This document shows, in pieces, positions 51,868-61,551 of a DNA stretch of 64,000 nt; within the stretch, counting starts at the first letter, position 1, and each line of letters opens with the position of its first letter. This stretch comes from Filomicrobium sp. (GTDB taxonomy: Bacteria; Pseudomonadota; Alphaproteobacteria; Rhizobiales; Hyphomicrobiaceae): the NCBI GenBank assembly GCA_029287535.1, contig JARFQY010000007.1:1-64000 (forward strand), read 5' to 3'. The notes under the pieces were generated by a model. It worked only from the letters and a program-made list of their open reading frames with translations, was not told the origin of the DNA and ran no database searches. The translations under genes were made by a program, and so were the position numbers.

Positions 51868-54800
51868 ATGTCAGACAATAAAATGCTTATCGATGCCGCG
51901 CACCCGGAGGAAACCCGGGTCGTGGTACTTCGCGGAGGCCGGGTAGAGGAGTTCGACTACGAATCAGCTGCCCGTAAGCAGCTGCGCGGAAATATTTATC
52001 TTGCCAAGGTGACCCGGGTCGAGCCTGCCCTGCAGGCGGCCTTTGTCGACTATGGCGGGAACCGCCATGGCTTCCTGGCCTTCAACGAAATCCACCCGGA
52101 CTATTACCAGATCCCGGTCGCCGATCGCCTTGCGCTTCTTGAAGAGGAAGCCGCCGAAGCCGTCGAAGACGATGAGATCGAACTGGAAGCCATTGAAAAC
52201 TCCGACAATGGCGACGAGTCAGATGACGCGCCGGATGACGAGTCCGATGACGATGGTCTCATGGATGAGCCCGTCGATCTCAGCACGATCATCGAAGACG
52301 ACGAAGAAGATGACGTGCTCAGCGCCGCTGATGACAGCACCAACCCCGAGGACAACACAGACCTCATCGAAGAAGACGAACAGCGCGATGCCGCTGCTGA
52401 AGACGCAACCGAAGACGGGCCCGGCGAGACGAATTCCGACCCAGCACCGGATGGCGAAGACGATGCCGATGACGATAACAACGGCGATGACGACGACGGG
52501 CGTTCAACAGTGCTGTCGCAGGCCATGCAGCGCGACGAGGCACTGAGCGAGGACCCGCGCGGACAAACCTCGAACGAGTTCGCAGACCATACCGATAGTC
52601 TCAACGAACCCAGCCCAGAGTCCGAAGAATCCGCCTCACAGCCTGCACTGTCGCAAGACGACGACGCACCGCAAACGTTCGCGGCCGAAGACCCTGAGCA
52701 GACGCCGGAGTCAATCAACACGCCAAAGCCCGACTCGGAGGCCGTGGAAACCGAGCAGGACGACGCCAGCTTCGACGATGCCGTATCCGCAACAGCCGAC
52801 GGCGAAGAGGCCGCGACTGAGGCAGATGACGATTCCGAAGAGACCGAGGCACCCACCGGGCGCCGCGGCCGTCGCACGTCTGCTCGTGGCAGCCCCGGCC
52901 GTCGTCGCCGCGGTGGCCGCTCGCGCCGCCAGCGGTCTCGGGACACCGACGTGTCGGGCGACGATGATATCGATTCCGTCGACCAGGTCGGCAACGAGGA
53001 TGCCCTTGAGGAGCTGCCTTCTCGTCCGCGCCGCTCACGCCGCAGCTACAAAATCCAGGAAGTCGTCAAACGCCGCCAGGTTCTACTGATCCAGGTTGTG
53101 AAAGAGGAACGCGGCAGCAAGGGCGCCGCATTGACGACGTATCTTTCGTTGGCAGGCCGGTACACGGTCCTTATGCCGAACACGGCGCGCGGCGGGGGCA
53201 TTTCGCGCAAGATCACCAATCCACAAGATCGCAAGCGCCTCAAAGCCATCGCAGCCGAGCTTGATGTTCCCGACGGTATGGGCCTGATCATCCGCACTGC
53301 CGGCGCTGCGCGCACCAAGCAGGAAATCAAACGAGACTTCGAATATCTCCTGCGCTTGTGGGAGAGTGTCCGCGAGCTCACGCTGCAATCAACGGCACCA
53401 GCGTTGGTCTACGAGGAAGGCGACCTGATCAAGCGCTCGATCCGTGATCTCTATAACAAAGACGTTGATCAGGTCCTGGTGGCCGGCCATGAGGCCTACC
53501 GGAGCGCAAAGAGCTTCATGCGCATGCTCATGCCGAGCCATGCCAAGAACGTCGTGCACTACGAAGAGCCCGAACCGCTCTTCACGGGCCATGGTATCGA
53601 GCGGCAGCTCAATGCCATGTTCAGTCCTTACGTGCATCTGCCATCCGGCGGATACCTGGTGATCAACCAGACCGAGGCACTGGTCGCCGTTGACGTCAAC
53701 TCGGGCCGTTCCACACGCGAGTTCTCCATCGAGGAAACCGCGCTCAACACGAACACTGAAGCGGCTGAGGAAATCGCGCGTCAGCTCAAGTTGCGCGATC
53801 TCGCGGGTCTTATCGTCATTGACTTCATCGACATGGAGGAACGGCGTAACAACCGTCATGTCGAACGGCGTATGCGCGACGCGCTTCGTTCGGATCGCGC
53901 CCGCATTCAGGTCGGGCGGATCAGTCCGTTCGGCCTTCTGGAAATGTCGCGCCAGCGCCTGCGCACCGGTGTGCTCGAAGGTTCGACATCGCCGTGTCCG
54001 CACTGCCAGGGTACCGGCATCATTCGGTCGGTTGAATCAGTGGCATTGGCTGTACTGCGCGGATTGGAAGATACCGTCATGGCCGGCTGCCGGACCTCAT
54101 TGATTGCCAACACCACAGCCGAGGTGGCGCTCTACATACTGAACAACAAGCGTGAATTCGTGATCGACATGGAGAAACGTCTCGCCATGCCGATCGCGAT
54201 CCAAGCCTCCGCCAAAATGGCTGGAGCGAACTTCAGTATCGACAAGGGAGAGGCGCCGGCCGTCACCGCTGCCAAAGACGGCAGCTCGGATGCGATCAGC
54301 GTCGATTGGGGCTTTGAAGGCGGTAAGACCGAAGCTTCCGAAGCCCGTGCAGAAGGTGACGAGGGCCGTTCACGCCGCCGGCGACGGCGCCGTGGTGGCC
54401 GCCGGTCAGACGAACGCCCCGCCGCCGAGAGCATCGAAAGCATCGACGTCGAGCTGGAGGTCGACTTTCAGGCCGTCGCCGATGACGACATGGCACAAGA
54501 CCTGGAAGCAAATGGCGAAGATCAGGAGTCTGCGGAAGAGAGGTCGGGCCGCCGTCGTCGTCGTGGGCGCCGCGGGGGCCGCCGCAACCGCGGCCGCAAT
54601 CGCGATACCGATACCGATACCTTGCTTGCAGATGATGTCGAAGCTGCCGCGGAATTCGATGAAGGCTTCGCGACCCCAAATCTGTCAGACGGCGATCAGG
54701 ACGAAAGCGACAACGCAACGCCTTCGGCTCCCGAAACACCGCCGCTGGCGGCCGCAGGGGAATTGGTCACGCCGATCGAGATAAGATCGGAGATCGGCCA

Positions 54801-55161
54801 ATCGGAGACGGTGGAACCCGGCCAATTTGACACCGAGGCCACCTCCCAGGCGGCGCCGGCTTTCGAAAACAATGGTCAGGCTGTCGACGAGAACGCGACA
54901 CAATCAAGTCCGATGGAGCCCGAGGAAGAGGCCACGCAATACACCGCTGAAGCCGACGGCCGACGCTCGCGCTCTGGACGTGGCGACCCCGTCTCAAGCG
55001 AACCACGCATCGAGCGAATTACGGTTAGCCCCAATGGGCAGACGGCGAGTTCCGACACGGCACCGCCCGCCGAGGCAGATGATGCCGCTGAACAAAGCGC
55101 GCCATCAGAGCAGCCGACCCGGCGGGGCTGGTGGCAACGCAAACTACTTGGCGAAGCCTGA
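51868..55161 (+). CDS. rne: RNase E with about 300-residue acidic insertion in the S1 region
   Basis: Endoribonuclease of mRNA turnover and rRNA processing. The N-terminal S1 domain starts normally (LRGNIYLAKVTRVEPALQAAFVDYG). It is interrupted at about residue 92 by some 300 residues, mostly Asp/Glu/Ser/Thr and then Arg-rich, before resuming at RRSYKIQEVVKRRQVLLIQV. Catalytic aspartates lie in LVAVDVNSGR and IVIDFIDMEE, and the Zn-link is CPHCQGTG. The C-terminal scaffold has two Arg-rich patches (GRSRRRRRRRGGRRS; SGRRRRRGRRGGRRNRGRNR) for RNA binding and ends RRGWWQRKLLGE, like the GWW motif that binds PNPase in Caulobacter. At 1097 residues it is long for the group. Confidence 0.95.
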   Translation: MSDNKMLIDAAHPEETRVVVLRGGRVEEFDYESAARKQLRGNIYLAKVTRVEPALQAAFVDYGGNRHGFLAFNEIHPDYYQIPVADRLALLEEEAAEAVEDDEIELEAIENSDNGDESDDAPDDESDDDGLMDEPVDLSTIIEDDEEDDVLSAADDSTNPEDNTDLIEEDEQRDAAAEDATEDGPGETNSDPAPDGEDDADDDNNGDDDDGRSTVLSQAMQRDEALSEDPRGQTSNEFADHTDSLNEPSPESEESASQPALSQDDDAPQTFAAEDPEQTPESINTPKPDSEAVETEQDDASFDDAVSATADGEEAATEADDDSEETEAPTGRRGRRTSARGSPGRRRRGGRSRRQRSRDTDVSGDDDIDSVDQVGNEDALEELPSRPRRSRRSYKIQEVVKRRQVLLIQVVKEERGSKGAALTTYLSLAGRYTVLMPNTARGGGISRKITNPQDRKRLKAIAAELDVPDGMGLIIRTAGAARTKQEIKRDFEYLLRLWESVRELTLQSTAPALVYEEGDLIKRSIRDLYNKDVDQVLVAGHEAYRSAKSFMRMLMPSHAKNVVHYEEPEPLFTGHGIERQLNAMFSPYVHLPSGGYLVINQTEALVAVDVNSGRSTREFSIEETALNTNTEAAEEIARQLKLRDLAGLIVIDFIDMEERRNNRHVERRMRDALRSDRARIQVGRISPFGLLEMSRQRLRTGVLEGSTSPCPHCQGTGIIRSVESVALAVLRGLEDTVMAGCRTSLIANTTAEVALYILNNKREFVIDMEKRLAMPIAIQASAKMAGANFSIDKGEAPAVTAAKDGSSDAISVDWGFEGGKTEASEARAEGDEGRSRRRRRRRGGRRSDERPAAESIESIDVELEVDFQAVADDDMAQDLEANGEDQESAEERSGRRRRRGRRGGRRNRGRNRDTDTDTLLADDVEAAAEFDEGFATPNLSDGDQDESDNATPSAPETPPLAAAGELVTPIEIRSEIGQSETVEPGQFDTEATSQAAPAFENNGQAVDENATQSSPMEPEEEATQYTAEADGRRSRSGRGDPVSSEPRIERITVSPNGQTASSDTAPPAEADDAAEQSAPSEQPTRRGWWQRKLLGEA

Positions 55162-55199
55162 CCGGCCGGCAGTCACCAGCGCGGTCGCGAACGCCTCAC

Positions 55200-55236
55200 A
55201 AAAAAAGCCCCTCAGCGTCATTTGACGTTGAGGGGC
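55200..55236 (-). terminator. Bidirectional terminator between rne and aat
   Basis: A near-perfect 14-bp stem (GCCCCTCAGCGTCA / TGACGTTGAGGGGC, one G-T pair) with a two-base loop. On the minus strand it is followed by a T7 run, so it serves the aat transcript and, as a stem only, the end of rne. Confidence 0.88.
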
Positions 55237-55479
55237 TCCGAGGCGTCCGGGTGCGGTCGACAGGGAGGAACGACCGCCTTGGGGGAAGGACGGGGGGCAA
55301 ACCCAGACCAGCCTCGTACTTGCCGCCGTGGCTTGATGCCTCTCTCTGTTGTTGGCATCGGGGGTCTAGCGCGGCGACAAGGACAACCTAGGCGTCACGC
55401 CAGGCCGTCGCTGTTCCGTTGGTTACAGTTTCAAAAAAGGATTGCAAACGTGCGCATGGCACCTGGCAGACCGTGCATT
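55237..55479. other. Short gap between the rne/aat terminator and aat
   Basis: About 240 bases without a supported gene. The plus-strand ORFs here are extensions of rne frames and not credible. Confidence 0.4.
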
Positions 55480-56133
55480 TCAGCGCACGCGCTTCCCGAT
55501 CTGCGCTAGAATCTCGTCAGATGAAGCGCCATAGGGCAAGCGATGAAAATCCGTCGAAACCTTGAGTGCCTCTTCCAAACGCGACTGGAATTCCTCACGA
55601 TCGACTTCGACGGTCCCGAACTGCCGCAGATGCTCGGTAACAAACTGCGTATCCAGCAGGACAAAGCCTCCAGCGATGAGGCGGCCGCACAAATGAACCA
55701 GTGCGATCTTCGAAACATCGCGTTCCACCGAAAACATGCTTTCGCCAAAGAACGCGCCGCCCAGGGCCACGCCATAAAGGCCACCAATCAGCCGTGTGCC
55801 ATCCCAGACTTCCACCGTGTGGCAGTGTCCAAGGTCGAATAACTCGCGATAGAGCTGGCGAATACGGCTATTGATCCAAGTTGAACGCCGTCCAGGTCTC
55901 GACGCCGCACACCCTTCAATCACGCCATCGAATTCGGTATCCACGCGCACTTCGACGTCGGCGTTGCGAATAGTGCGCCGCAATCGCCGCGATACATGCA
56001 CGTGATCGAGTGGCAGAATTCCGCGATGCTGCGGTTCGATCCAGTAGAGCGCCGGATCGTACGCGCTCTCAGCCATGGGGAAAATTCCGCAGCTATAGGC
56101 CTTGAGAAGGACCTGCGGCGTAATCTCGATCAT
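55480..56133 (-). CDS. aat: Aat, leucyl/phenylalanyl-tRNA-protein transferase
   Basis: The N-end-rule transferase that adds Leu or Phe to proteins with N-terminal Arg or Lys, marking them for ClpAP. Characteristic segments are LLKAYSCGIFPMAESA, YWIEPQHRGILPLD, VEVWDGTRLIGGLYGVALGGAFFGESMFS and FVLLDTQFVTEHLRQFG. Length from ATG 56133 is 217 residues. A GTG start at 56166 would add 11 residues and is also possible. It follows accC on the same strand after about 100 bases and ends at a strong terminator. Confidence 0.93.
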   Translation of the reverse strand: MIEITPQVLLKAYSCGIFPMAESAYDPALYWIEPQHRGILPLDHVHVSRRLRRTIRNADVEVRVDTEFDGVIEGCAASRPGRRSTWINSRIRQLYRELFDLGHCHTVEVWDGTRLIGGLYGVALGGAFFGESMFSVERDVSKIALVHLCGRLIAGGFVLLDTQFVTEHLRQFGTVEVDREEFQSRLEEALKVSTDFHRLPYGASSDEILAQIGKRVR

Positions 56134-56239
56134 GATGTCGTCGCGCGAAGCCACGAACGGTGTCACTCCAGAAAAAGAATGGGCCTGCCAACCTTATAAG
56201 CAGTGGAGCGGCCTACCTCAGCAGATTCAGTGCTGAAAA

Positions 56240-57580
56240 TTATGGCTTGCTGAGGAATTTTTCGAGCCAATGAATGTCGTACATGCCATTTGCAATGTCC
56301 GGCTGCCGAATAAGCTCGTTGAACAGCGGGATCGTGGTCTCGATTCCGTCGATAACGAACTCCGACAAGGCCCGTTTCAAACGCATCAGGCACTCGTTGC
56401 GCGTCTTGCCGTGGACCACCAGCTTACCAATCAGGCTATCGTAGTAGGGCGGAATGCTGTAGCCCTGGTAAACGCCTGAATCAACACGAACTCCGAGCCC
56501 ACCAGGGGGATGCCAATAAGTAATGCGCCCCGGCGATGGCCGGAACGTGCGTGGGTTCTCGGCATTGATCCGGCATTCGATCGCATGCCCGGAGAACGTC
56601 ACATCCTCCTGGCTGATGGTGAGCTGCGATCCTGAGGCGACCCGAATTTGTTCAAGCACCAGGTCAATCCCGGTGATCATCTCTGTGACCGGATGCTCGA
56701 CCTGGAGCCGGGTATTCATCTCAATAAAGTAAAACTCTCCGTCTTCGTACAAAAACTCGACGGTACCCGCGCCGCGATAGCCAAGCTCACCAATGGCCTT
56801 GGCCACGGTATCTCCAATCCTCTTGCGAGAATCAGCATTTAGGGCCGGAGACGGGGCCTCCTCGAAAACCTTCTGGTGGCGGCGCTGCAATGAACAATCG
56901 CGCTCACCGAGGTGAACCGCGTTGCCCTGGCCATCACCGAAAATCTGGATTTCGATATGGCGGGGTTTGGTCAGAAACTTCTCCATATAGACCGTGTCGT
57001 CGCCAAACGCCGCCTTTGCCTCCGCGCGAGCCGAGGCCATGGACGACAGGAGATCTTCGGAGCGGTGCACCACTTTCATGCCGCGTCCACCACCGCCTGA
57101 TGCGGCCTTGACCAGCACCGGATAGCCGATGCTCTCGGCCACCTTTCGAGCTTCCAGCTCGCCGCTGATACCGCCTTCGGAACCAGGAACAACAGGGATG
57201 CCCAGTTGCTGCACCGTCTCTTTGGCGGCGATCTTGTCACCCATAATGCGGATATGTTCCGAGCTCGGCCCGATGAACGTGATGTTGTGATCCTCGAGAA
57301 TCTCTGCAAAGCGAGCGTTCTCGGATAGGAAACCATACCCAGGGTGGACGGCATCCGCGCCCGTGATCTCACAGGCCGCCAACAGCCTGGGAATATTGAG
57401 ATAACTATCAGACGCCGGCGGCGGCCCGATACAAACGCTTTCATCAGCCAGCCGAACGTGCATGGCCTCGGCGTCGGCGGTGGAGTGCACGGCCACCGTC
57501 GCAATCCCGAGTTCTTTGCAGGCGCGCTGAATTCGCAGCGCGATCTCTCCGCGGTTGGCAATGAGGACCTTGTCGAACAT
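56240..57580 (-). CDS. accC: AccC, biotin carboxylase
   Basis: A 446-residue ATP-grasp enzyme of acetyl-CoA carboxylase. It has the N-terminal [34 protein letters not shown] (glycine-rich ATP loop), the [19 protein letters not shown] block, [19 protein letters not shown] and [12 protein letters not shown]. It carboxylates the biotin on AccB, the first step of fatty-acid synthesis. ATG 57580 is the canonical start. An ATGA overlap with accB at 57595 gives five extra residues and might be used instead. Downstream aat probably shares the transcript. Confidence 0.96.
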   Translation of the reverse strand: MFDKVLIANRGEIALRIQRACKELGIATVAVHSTADAEAMHVRLADESVCIGPPPASDSYLNIPRLLAACEITGADAVHPGYGFLSENARFAEILEDHNITFIGPSSEHIRIMGDKIAAKETVQQLGIPVVPGSEGGISGELEARKVAESIGYPVLVKAASGGGGRGMKVVHRSEDLLSSMASARAEAKAAFGDDTVYMEKFLTKPRHIEIQIFGDGQGNAVHLGERDCSLQRRHQKVFEEAPSPALNADSRKRIGDTVAKAIGELGYRGAGTVEFLYEDGEFYFIEMNTRLQVEHPVTEMITGIDLVLEQIRVASGSQLTISQEDVTFSGHAIECRINAENPRTFRPSPGRITYWHPPGGLGVRVDSGVYQGYSIPPYYDSLIGKLVVHGKTRNECLMRLKRALSEFVIDGIETTIPLFNELIRQPDIANGMYDIHWLEKFLSKP

Positions 57581-57591
57581 GGCGCCCGCCG

Positions 57592-58068
57592 TCATTCGAT
57601 GATGATGAGCGGCTCGCCGAACTCGACGGGCTGGCCATTCTCAAACAGGATCGCCGCTACGGTCCCAGCCTTGGGCGCGGGAATGTTGTTCATCGTCTTC
57701 ATCGCTTCGATGATAAGGAGCGTGTCGCCTTGGTTGACGCGGCTGCCAACCTCAACGAACGGTGGTGCACCGGGTTCCGGAGCACGATAAGCAGTACCGA
57801 CCATCGGCGACTTCACCGCCCCAGGATGCCGTGCCGCATCGCCTCCGGCCGTATCGTTTGCAGCGGCCTGACCGCCAGAGCCCACCGCCGGAGCCTCAAC
57901 AGCCATGGGTGGGCCCGCCGTCACATTGATTTGCCGGGCAACGCGCACGCGCAGCCCGCTCTTCTCGATCTCAATCTCACTGAGACCGGTCTCATTGAGC
58001 AACTCGGCCAATTCCCTAATCACCTGGCTTTCGGTGATGGCGCTCTGTTTGCCGTCCTTGGCGGTCAT
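57592..58068 (-). CDS. accB: AccB, biotin carboxyl carrier protein
   Basis: An N-terminal helical part ([20 protein letters not shown]), an Ala/Gly/Pro-rich linker and a C-terminal biotinyl domain with the biotinylation motif [10 protein letters not shown]. From ATG 58068 it is 158 residues. A GTG at 58125, overlapping the aroQ stop, would add 19 basic residues and is less likely. The biotin lysine shuttles between AccC and the AccAD transcarboxylase. Confidence 0.95.
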   Translation of the reverse strand: MTAKDGKQSAITESQVIRELAELLNETGLSEIEIEKSGLRVRVARQINVTAGPPMAVEAPAVGSGGQAAANDTAGGDAARHPGAVKSPMVGTAYRAPEPGAPPFVEVGSRVNQGDTLLIIEAMKTMNNIPAPKAGTVAAILFENGQPVEFGEPLIIIE

Positions 58069-58121
58069 GGCCTTCTGCCCCCTGGTGTTCGGCCGCTTAT
58101 CGGGCCGCCCTTTGTGTTTCG

Positions 58122-58571
58122 TCACGATCCTTGCTTCTTAATAATCTCTGCAACTGCTTCCACCGCAAGTTCATAACCCTTGGCACCCAGGCCACAGATC
58201 ACACCATTCGCTCCAAGGGAGATATAGGAGTGTTGGCGAAATGGGTCGCGCCGGAAGATATTAGAAAGGTGAACTTCGACAACAGGCAATTCCGCTGCTT
58301 GTAGTGCATCGAGCAACGCCACCGATGTATGGGTCAGGCCGGCTGCGTTGACAATAATCGCCCCGGCAGTCTCCCTCGCCTCTTGGATCCAGTCGACAAG
58401 TTGCCCCTCATGGTTGGATTGGCGAAAGTCGATTTCCAAGCCAAACTCCCGTGCGCGTGCCTCGGTTCGCCCGCGAACGTCATCAAGCGTTTCGGTGCCG
58501 TAGATTTCGGGTTCCCGCTTGCCAAGGAGATTTAGGTTGGGTCCGTTCAGGACAAAGATGGTCTTGCGCAT
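58122..58571 (-). CDS. aroQ: AroQ, type II 3-dehydroquinate dehydratase
   Basis: A 149-residue small dehydratase of the shikimate pathway. The N-terminal [21 protein letters not shown], the middle [15 protein letters not shown] with the catalytic histidine and glutamate environment, and [15 protein letters not shown] with the base are all present. The usual Ala-Tyr-Thr-His-Thr segment reads [17 protein letters not shown] 58571 is preferred to the GTG two codons earlier. First gene of the aroQ-accB-accC operon, a common alphaproteobacterial arrangement. Confidence 0.95.
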   Translation of the reverse strand: MRKTIFVLNGPNLNLLGKREPEIYGTETLDDVRGRTEARAREFGLEIDFRQSNHEGQLVDWIQEARETAGAIIVNAAGLTHTSVALLDALQAAELPVVEVHLSNIFRRDPFRQHSYISLGANGVICGLGAKGYELAVEAVAEIIKKQGS

Positions 58572-58762
58572 TTCCACGAGTTGTCTTGCAGGGCACTATC
58601 GCAAGTGCACGACCAAATGTTGGTCGACGGCCTAAGTTGCGGCGCGAATTGCAAAAAGTTCGCCGTTGAAGCCTCTATCAGCTTTCTTGATGGAGTCAAA
58701 GCACGGCGCCGCCGCAGTGCACGACAAAGATCCAAAGATTACCGCAATGCACACCGTTTATG

Positions 58763-58795
58763 AAAAGGGCAGCGGCTCGTTTTGAGCCCCTGCCC
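58763..58795 (-). terminator. Rho-independent terminator after dsbA
   Basis: A 12-bp stem (GGGCAGGGGCTC / GAGCCGCTGCCC, one mismatch) with a five-base loop is followed on the minus strand by TTTT, 52 bases past the dsbA stop. Confidence 0.75.
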
Positions 58796-58847
58796 GTTCT
58801 TCAAATTGACCTGTAAAACCAGCCGCTAAGAGGCCAGAGGTACAACG

Positions 58848-59693
58848 TCAGCAGACTTCACAACCGTTCTCGCGCAGGTCTTTGACGTGACCGGCCAGCT
58901 GCTCGTAGAGGTTCTCCGGTGCACCCGGAATGGTCCGATCGCCGACGAGGAAGTGCGGCGTGCCGTTAATGCCCATTTTCTGGGCAATTTCTCGAACCTT
59001 CTCGATTTCGGCCGTTACTTCCTTAGAATCCTTGTCTCTATTCAGCTTTTCAACATCCAGCCCAAGCTTGCCGGCGACGCGCATCGCGCTGTTCCCGTCA
59101 AGCGCACCGCGGTGGTTGAGAAGCGCACTGTGGACCTCCCAGTACTTGCCCTGTTTCTTGGCCGCAAGCGCGATCCGCGAAGCCTCTTCGGAACCCTGTG
59201 AGAGAATTGGCAGCTCTTTTAAGACAACCCGCACCTTCTTATCGTTGTCGATGAGCTTGCTCAACTGAGACAGGCCACGCTTACAGAAACCGCAGTTGTA
59301 GTCGAAGAACTCAACGACTGTGACATCGCCATCGGGATCACCGGCCATCGGTGCATCCGTCCGCCGATAAAGTTCCTCCGCATTCGACTTGATGGCGGTC
59401 TTCATCCGTTCCGCCTGCATCTCTTCGGCCCGCTTCTCAAGCAAATTCTGGACCTCAAACAGAATCTCGGGGTTCGCCAGAAGATACTCGCGGACGATCG
59501 CTTCGATGCCGGCTTTTTGCTGTTTCGAAAACGCCTCGATCGCTTTTGCCGAAGCCGCCTTTTCAACCGGCGCCTGTGCGGTGGCTCTGTCAAACAACCC
59601 GCCGAAAGCTGCGGCTCCGCCTAGGAAGGCCACAGCGGCCACTAGCAACCCCCGGGTCGCGAATGAACCAGGTGTCAGTTTCGTCGGGTTCAT
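58848..59693 (-). CDS. DsbA-family periplasmic thiol-disulfide oxidoreductase
   Basis: A 281-residue secreted thioredoxin-fold protein: signal/anchor (LLVAAVAFLGGAAAFGGLF), a long N-terminal helical segment (IEAFSKQQKAGIEAIVREYL), the active site FFDYNCGFCKRG and the cis-proline loop MGINGTPHFLVGDRTIPGA. This matches the BcfH/DsbD-gamma-like (DSBA_2 plus ScsC-N) alphaproteobacterial family, whose long N-terminal helices drive oligomerisation. A C-terminal cysteine pair (CEVC) is unusual. The start ATG 59693 has AAAGGA upstream; the 59711 start would not be used. It follows the M48 protease gene after about 110 bases. Confidence 0.9.
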   Translation of the reverse strand: MNPTKLTPGSFATRGLLVAAVAFLGGAAAFGGLFDRATAQAPVEKAASAKAIEAFSKQQKAGIEAIVREYLLANPEILFEVQNLLEKRAEEMQAERMKTAIKSNAEELYRRTDAPMAGDPDGDVTVVEFFDYNCGFCKRGLSQLSKLIDNDKKVRVVLKELPILSQGSEEASRIALAAKKQGKYWEVHSALLNHRGALDGNSAMRVAGKLGLDVEKLNRDKDSKEVTAEIEKVREIAQKMGINGTPHFLVGDRTIPGAPENLYEQLAGHVKDLRENGCEVC

Positions 59694-59800
59694 AACAGGT
59701 CCTTTTTCCACTTCAATCCAATGTCCTCGCGGCGAAACCGGCGCCGGACCACGGTCTTATTCTAAATTAGAACGATAATTCGTAACGCAACCTGAATGGA

Positions 59801-61174
59801 TCAACCCTTCGGCCGGTACCTCAAAATATCTTCATTCTTAATCCATTCCGGTGAGCCCGCCTTCAAAGCTCTGTGAGCGCGTTGCGCGAAGATCTTCGCC
59901 TGCGGCAGATTTCCTTCAAAGAAATGAGCTTGTGCCGTCATGGCGTCAGCCTTCGGACGGTCACCCTTCTTGTAGTATGCGTTGGCCAACAGCCTGTAGG
60001 CATGAGGGTTTTTGTCAGCATTAAGGGATGCCTTCAAGAGCCTCACGGATTCGGAAAGCGATGCGTTCTGACCGATATTTTGCAGCGCCCTGGCAAGCTG
60101 CACGCGGATAAGCGGAGTACGTCCGCCAGATAGTGAGAGTGCCTTACGCAAGTGAGGCACCGCCTGTTTGGACTTGCCCGAACGCATCAAGAGGTCGCCC
60201 TTGACCTCCCAGAAGTAGGGATATTTGGGCTTGTTCTTGATGAGATAATCGATTTCCGCCAGGGCAGCTTGTAATCCCCCCTGCCCCCCTTGGAAGAATT
60301 TGGCGATACCGCGCGCGTAGCGCGCAGGCAGCGACGTATCCGTCCGCGGATACCGGTTAAACACCGTGGCTGGAGATTCCAGATATCCCGACAGCTTCGC
60401 CCGCATCAGGTCATGGCGTAGCTGCAGTTCCGGTGAATCGACCGTGTTGTAGTATTTGCTGCGGTGAGCCTTTTGGCGCAGCTGATTAAGCCGGTTGGTA
60501 GCCACTGGGTGGCTACGCACGAATGGGTCCTTGTAGGTGTCCGAAATATACTCTTGCTGAGCGAACCGTTCGAACGTCTCTAGCATGCCGCGGCCGGATT
60601 GCCTCGTCGCATTCAAATAGGCTAGCCCGGCCTGGTCGGCAGCCGACTCCTGCGAGCGGCGTTCCGCCAAAATCCCACGCATAATAATATCGTTGCTGCC
60701 ATACAGCACACCTGTGCCGGCTCCTGCTACGTCACTCGATCCTGCAACCGCCCCGGCCCCCATAAGGCCGACCGCAAGGATTTGCAGCAGCAAACCCCGC
60801 GTTTGGTCCTTCGCGATACGATGTCTTAGCGCAGCCATATGACCGCCGGCGATATGTCCGGCCTCGTGGGCGATGATGCCGATCACCTCATTGGGTGTCT
60901 TTGACTGCATCAACATGCCGGTGTGAACAAACACGTTGCGGCCGTCGACAACGAATGCGTTGAAGCTATCGCTGCGCACGATTCTCATGGCGATACGGCC
61001 AGAGCCAAGCCCAGCCGCCTTGAATATCGGCCGCGCGTAGTCGTTGAGAAGTGCTTCGATCTCACTGTCGCGGATCAATGACAACCCGCGTGCGTGCGCC
61101 GGGACCAAGCTGTTCGTTAGCCCGAGTAAAAAGAGGCTTAGCAACAAGCCGGCCCGAAATCTTGCGAAAATCAT
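59801..61174 (-). CDS. BepA-like M48 metalloprotease with TPR domain
   Basis: A 457-residue secreted protease: signal peptide (LLLSLFLLGLTNSLVPAHA), M48 catalytic domain with HEAGH (IIAHEAGHIAGGH) and the distal zinc ligand in SQESAADQAGLAYL, then a C-terminal TPR array (YFWEVKGDLLMRSGKSKQAV; LLANAYYKKGDRPKADA). E. coli BepA (YfgC) degrades or rescues stalled outer-membrane proteins at the BAM complex; the same job is likely here, and bamB is in this window. Upstream of, and probably in one transcript with, dsbA. Confidence 0.9.
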   Translation of the reverse strand: MIFARFRAGLLLSLFLLGLTNSLVPAHARGLSLIRDSEIEALLNDYARPIFKAAGLGSGRIAMRIVRSDSFNAFVVDGRNVFVHTGMLMQSKTPNEVIGIIAHEAGHIAGGHMAALRHRIAKDQTRGLLLQILAVGLMGAGAVAGSSDVAGAGTGVLYGSNDIIMRGILAERRSQESAADQAGLAYLNATRQSGRGMLETFERFAQQEYISDTYKDPFVRSHPVATNRLNQLRQKAHRSKYYNTVDSPELQLRHDLMRAKLSGYLESPATVFNRYPRTDTSLPARYARGIAKFFQGGQGGLQAALAEIDYLIKNKPKYPYFWEVKGDLLMRSGKSKQAVPHLRKALSLSGGRTPLIRVQLARALQNIGQNASLSESVRLLKASLNADKNPHAYRLLANAYYKKGDRPKADAMTAQAHFFEGNLPQAKIFAQRAHRALKAGSPEWIKNEDILRYRPKG

Positions 61175-61551
61175 GATTTCCTTACCCCCGAGATACGGAC
61201 CACACGGTGGCCTTCACCCGCGAATGCAAGCGCATCCCAATTTGCACGGCAATAGGTTCAAGTCTTGGTTTTCTTGGCACTGCCTATCGCCACAATCTCA
61301 GCAGTCTAAAAGTTTGCGCGAACCTAGTGTTGTGCCCAGCAAGCGTCAACGTACGGACCGCTATGCAATACTCGCGGTGCCTGCTCTGATGAGGCAACGC
61401 CCAATGGACAATCTGGATCGGGGCGAACGCATATGCTCAGATCATCTCCCCGATATCATCCCGATCAACGTGCCATATTGCGGCATCAACAAGGCGGTCC
61501 GTGATCTCAGCGCACTGCCGTTAGGGTAGCAGACCCAACGAAAGAGGCCGT
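61175..61551. other. Divergent control region
   Basis: About 375 bases between the M48 protease and the aminotransferase starts. ORFs in it are short and not credible. The region should contain both promoters; no specific operator seen. Confidence 0.4.

Noticed and set aside
52104-52994. 296-residue serine-rich minus-strand ORF
   Set aside because: Antisense of the acidic Asp/Glu-rich RNase E insertion, which automatically reads Ser-rich on the other strand.
53389-54003. 204-residue minus-strand ORF
   Set aside because: Shadow of the conserved catalytic part of RNase E.
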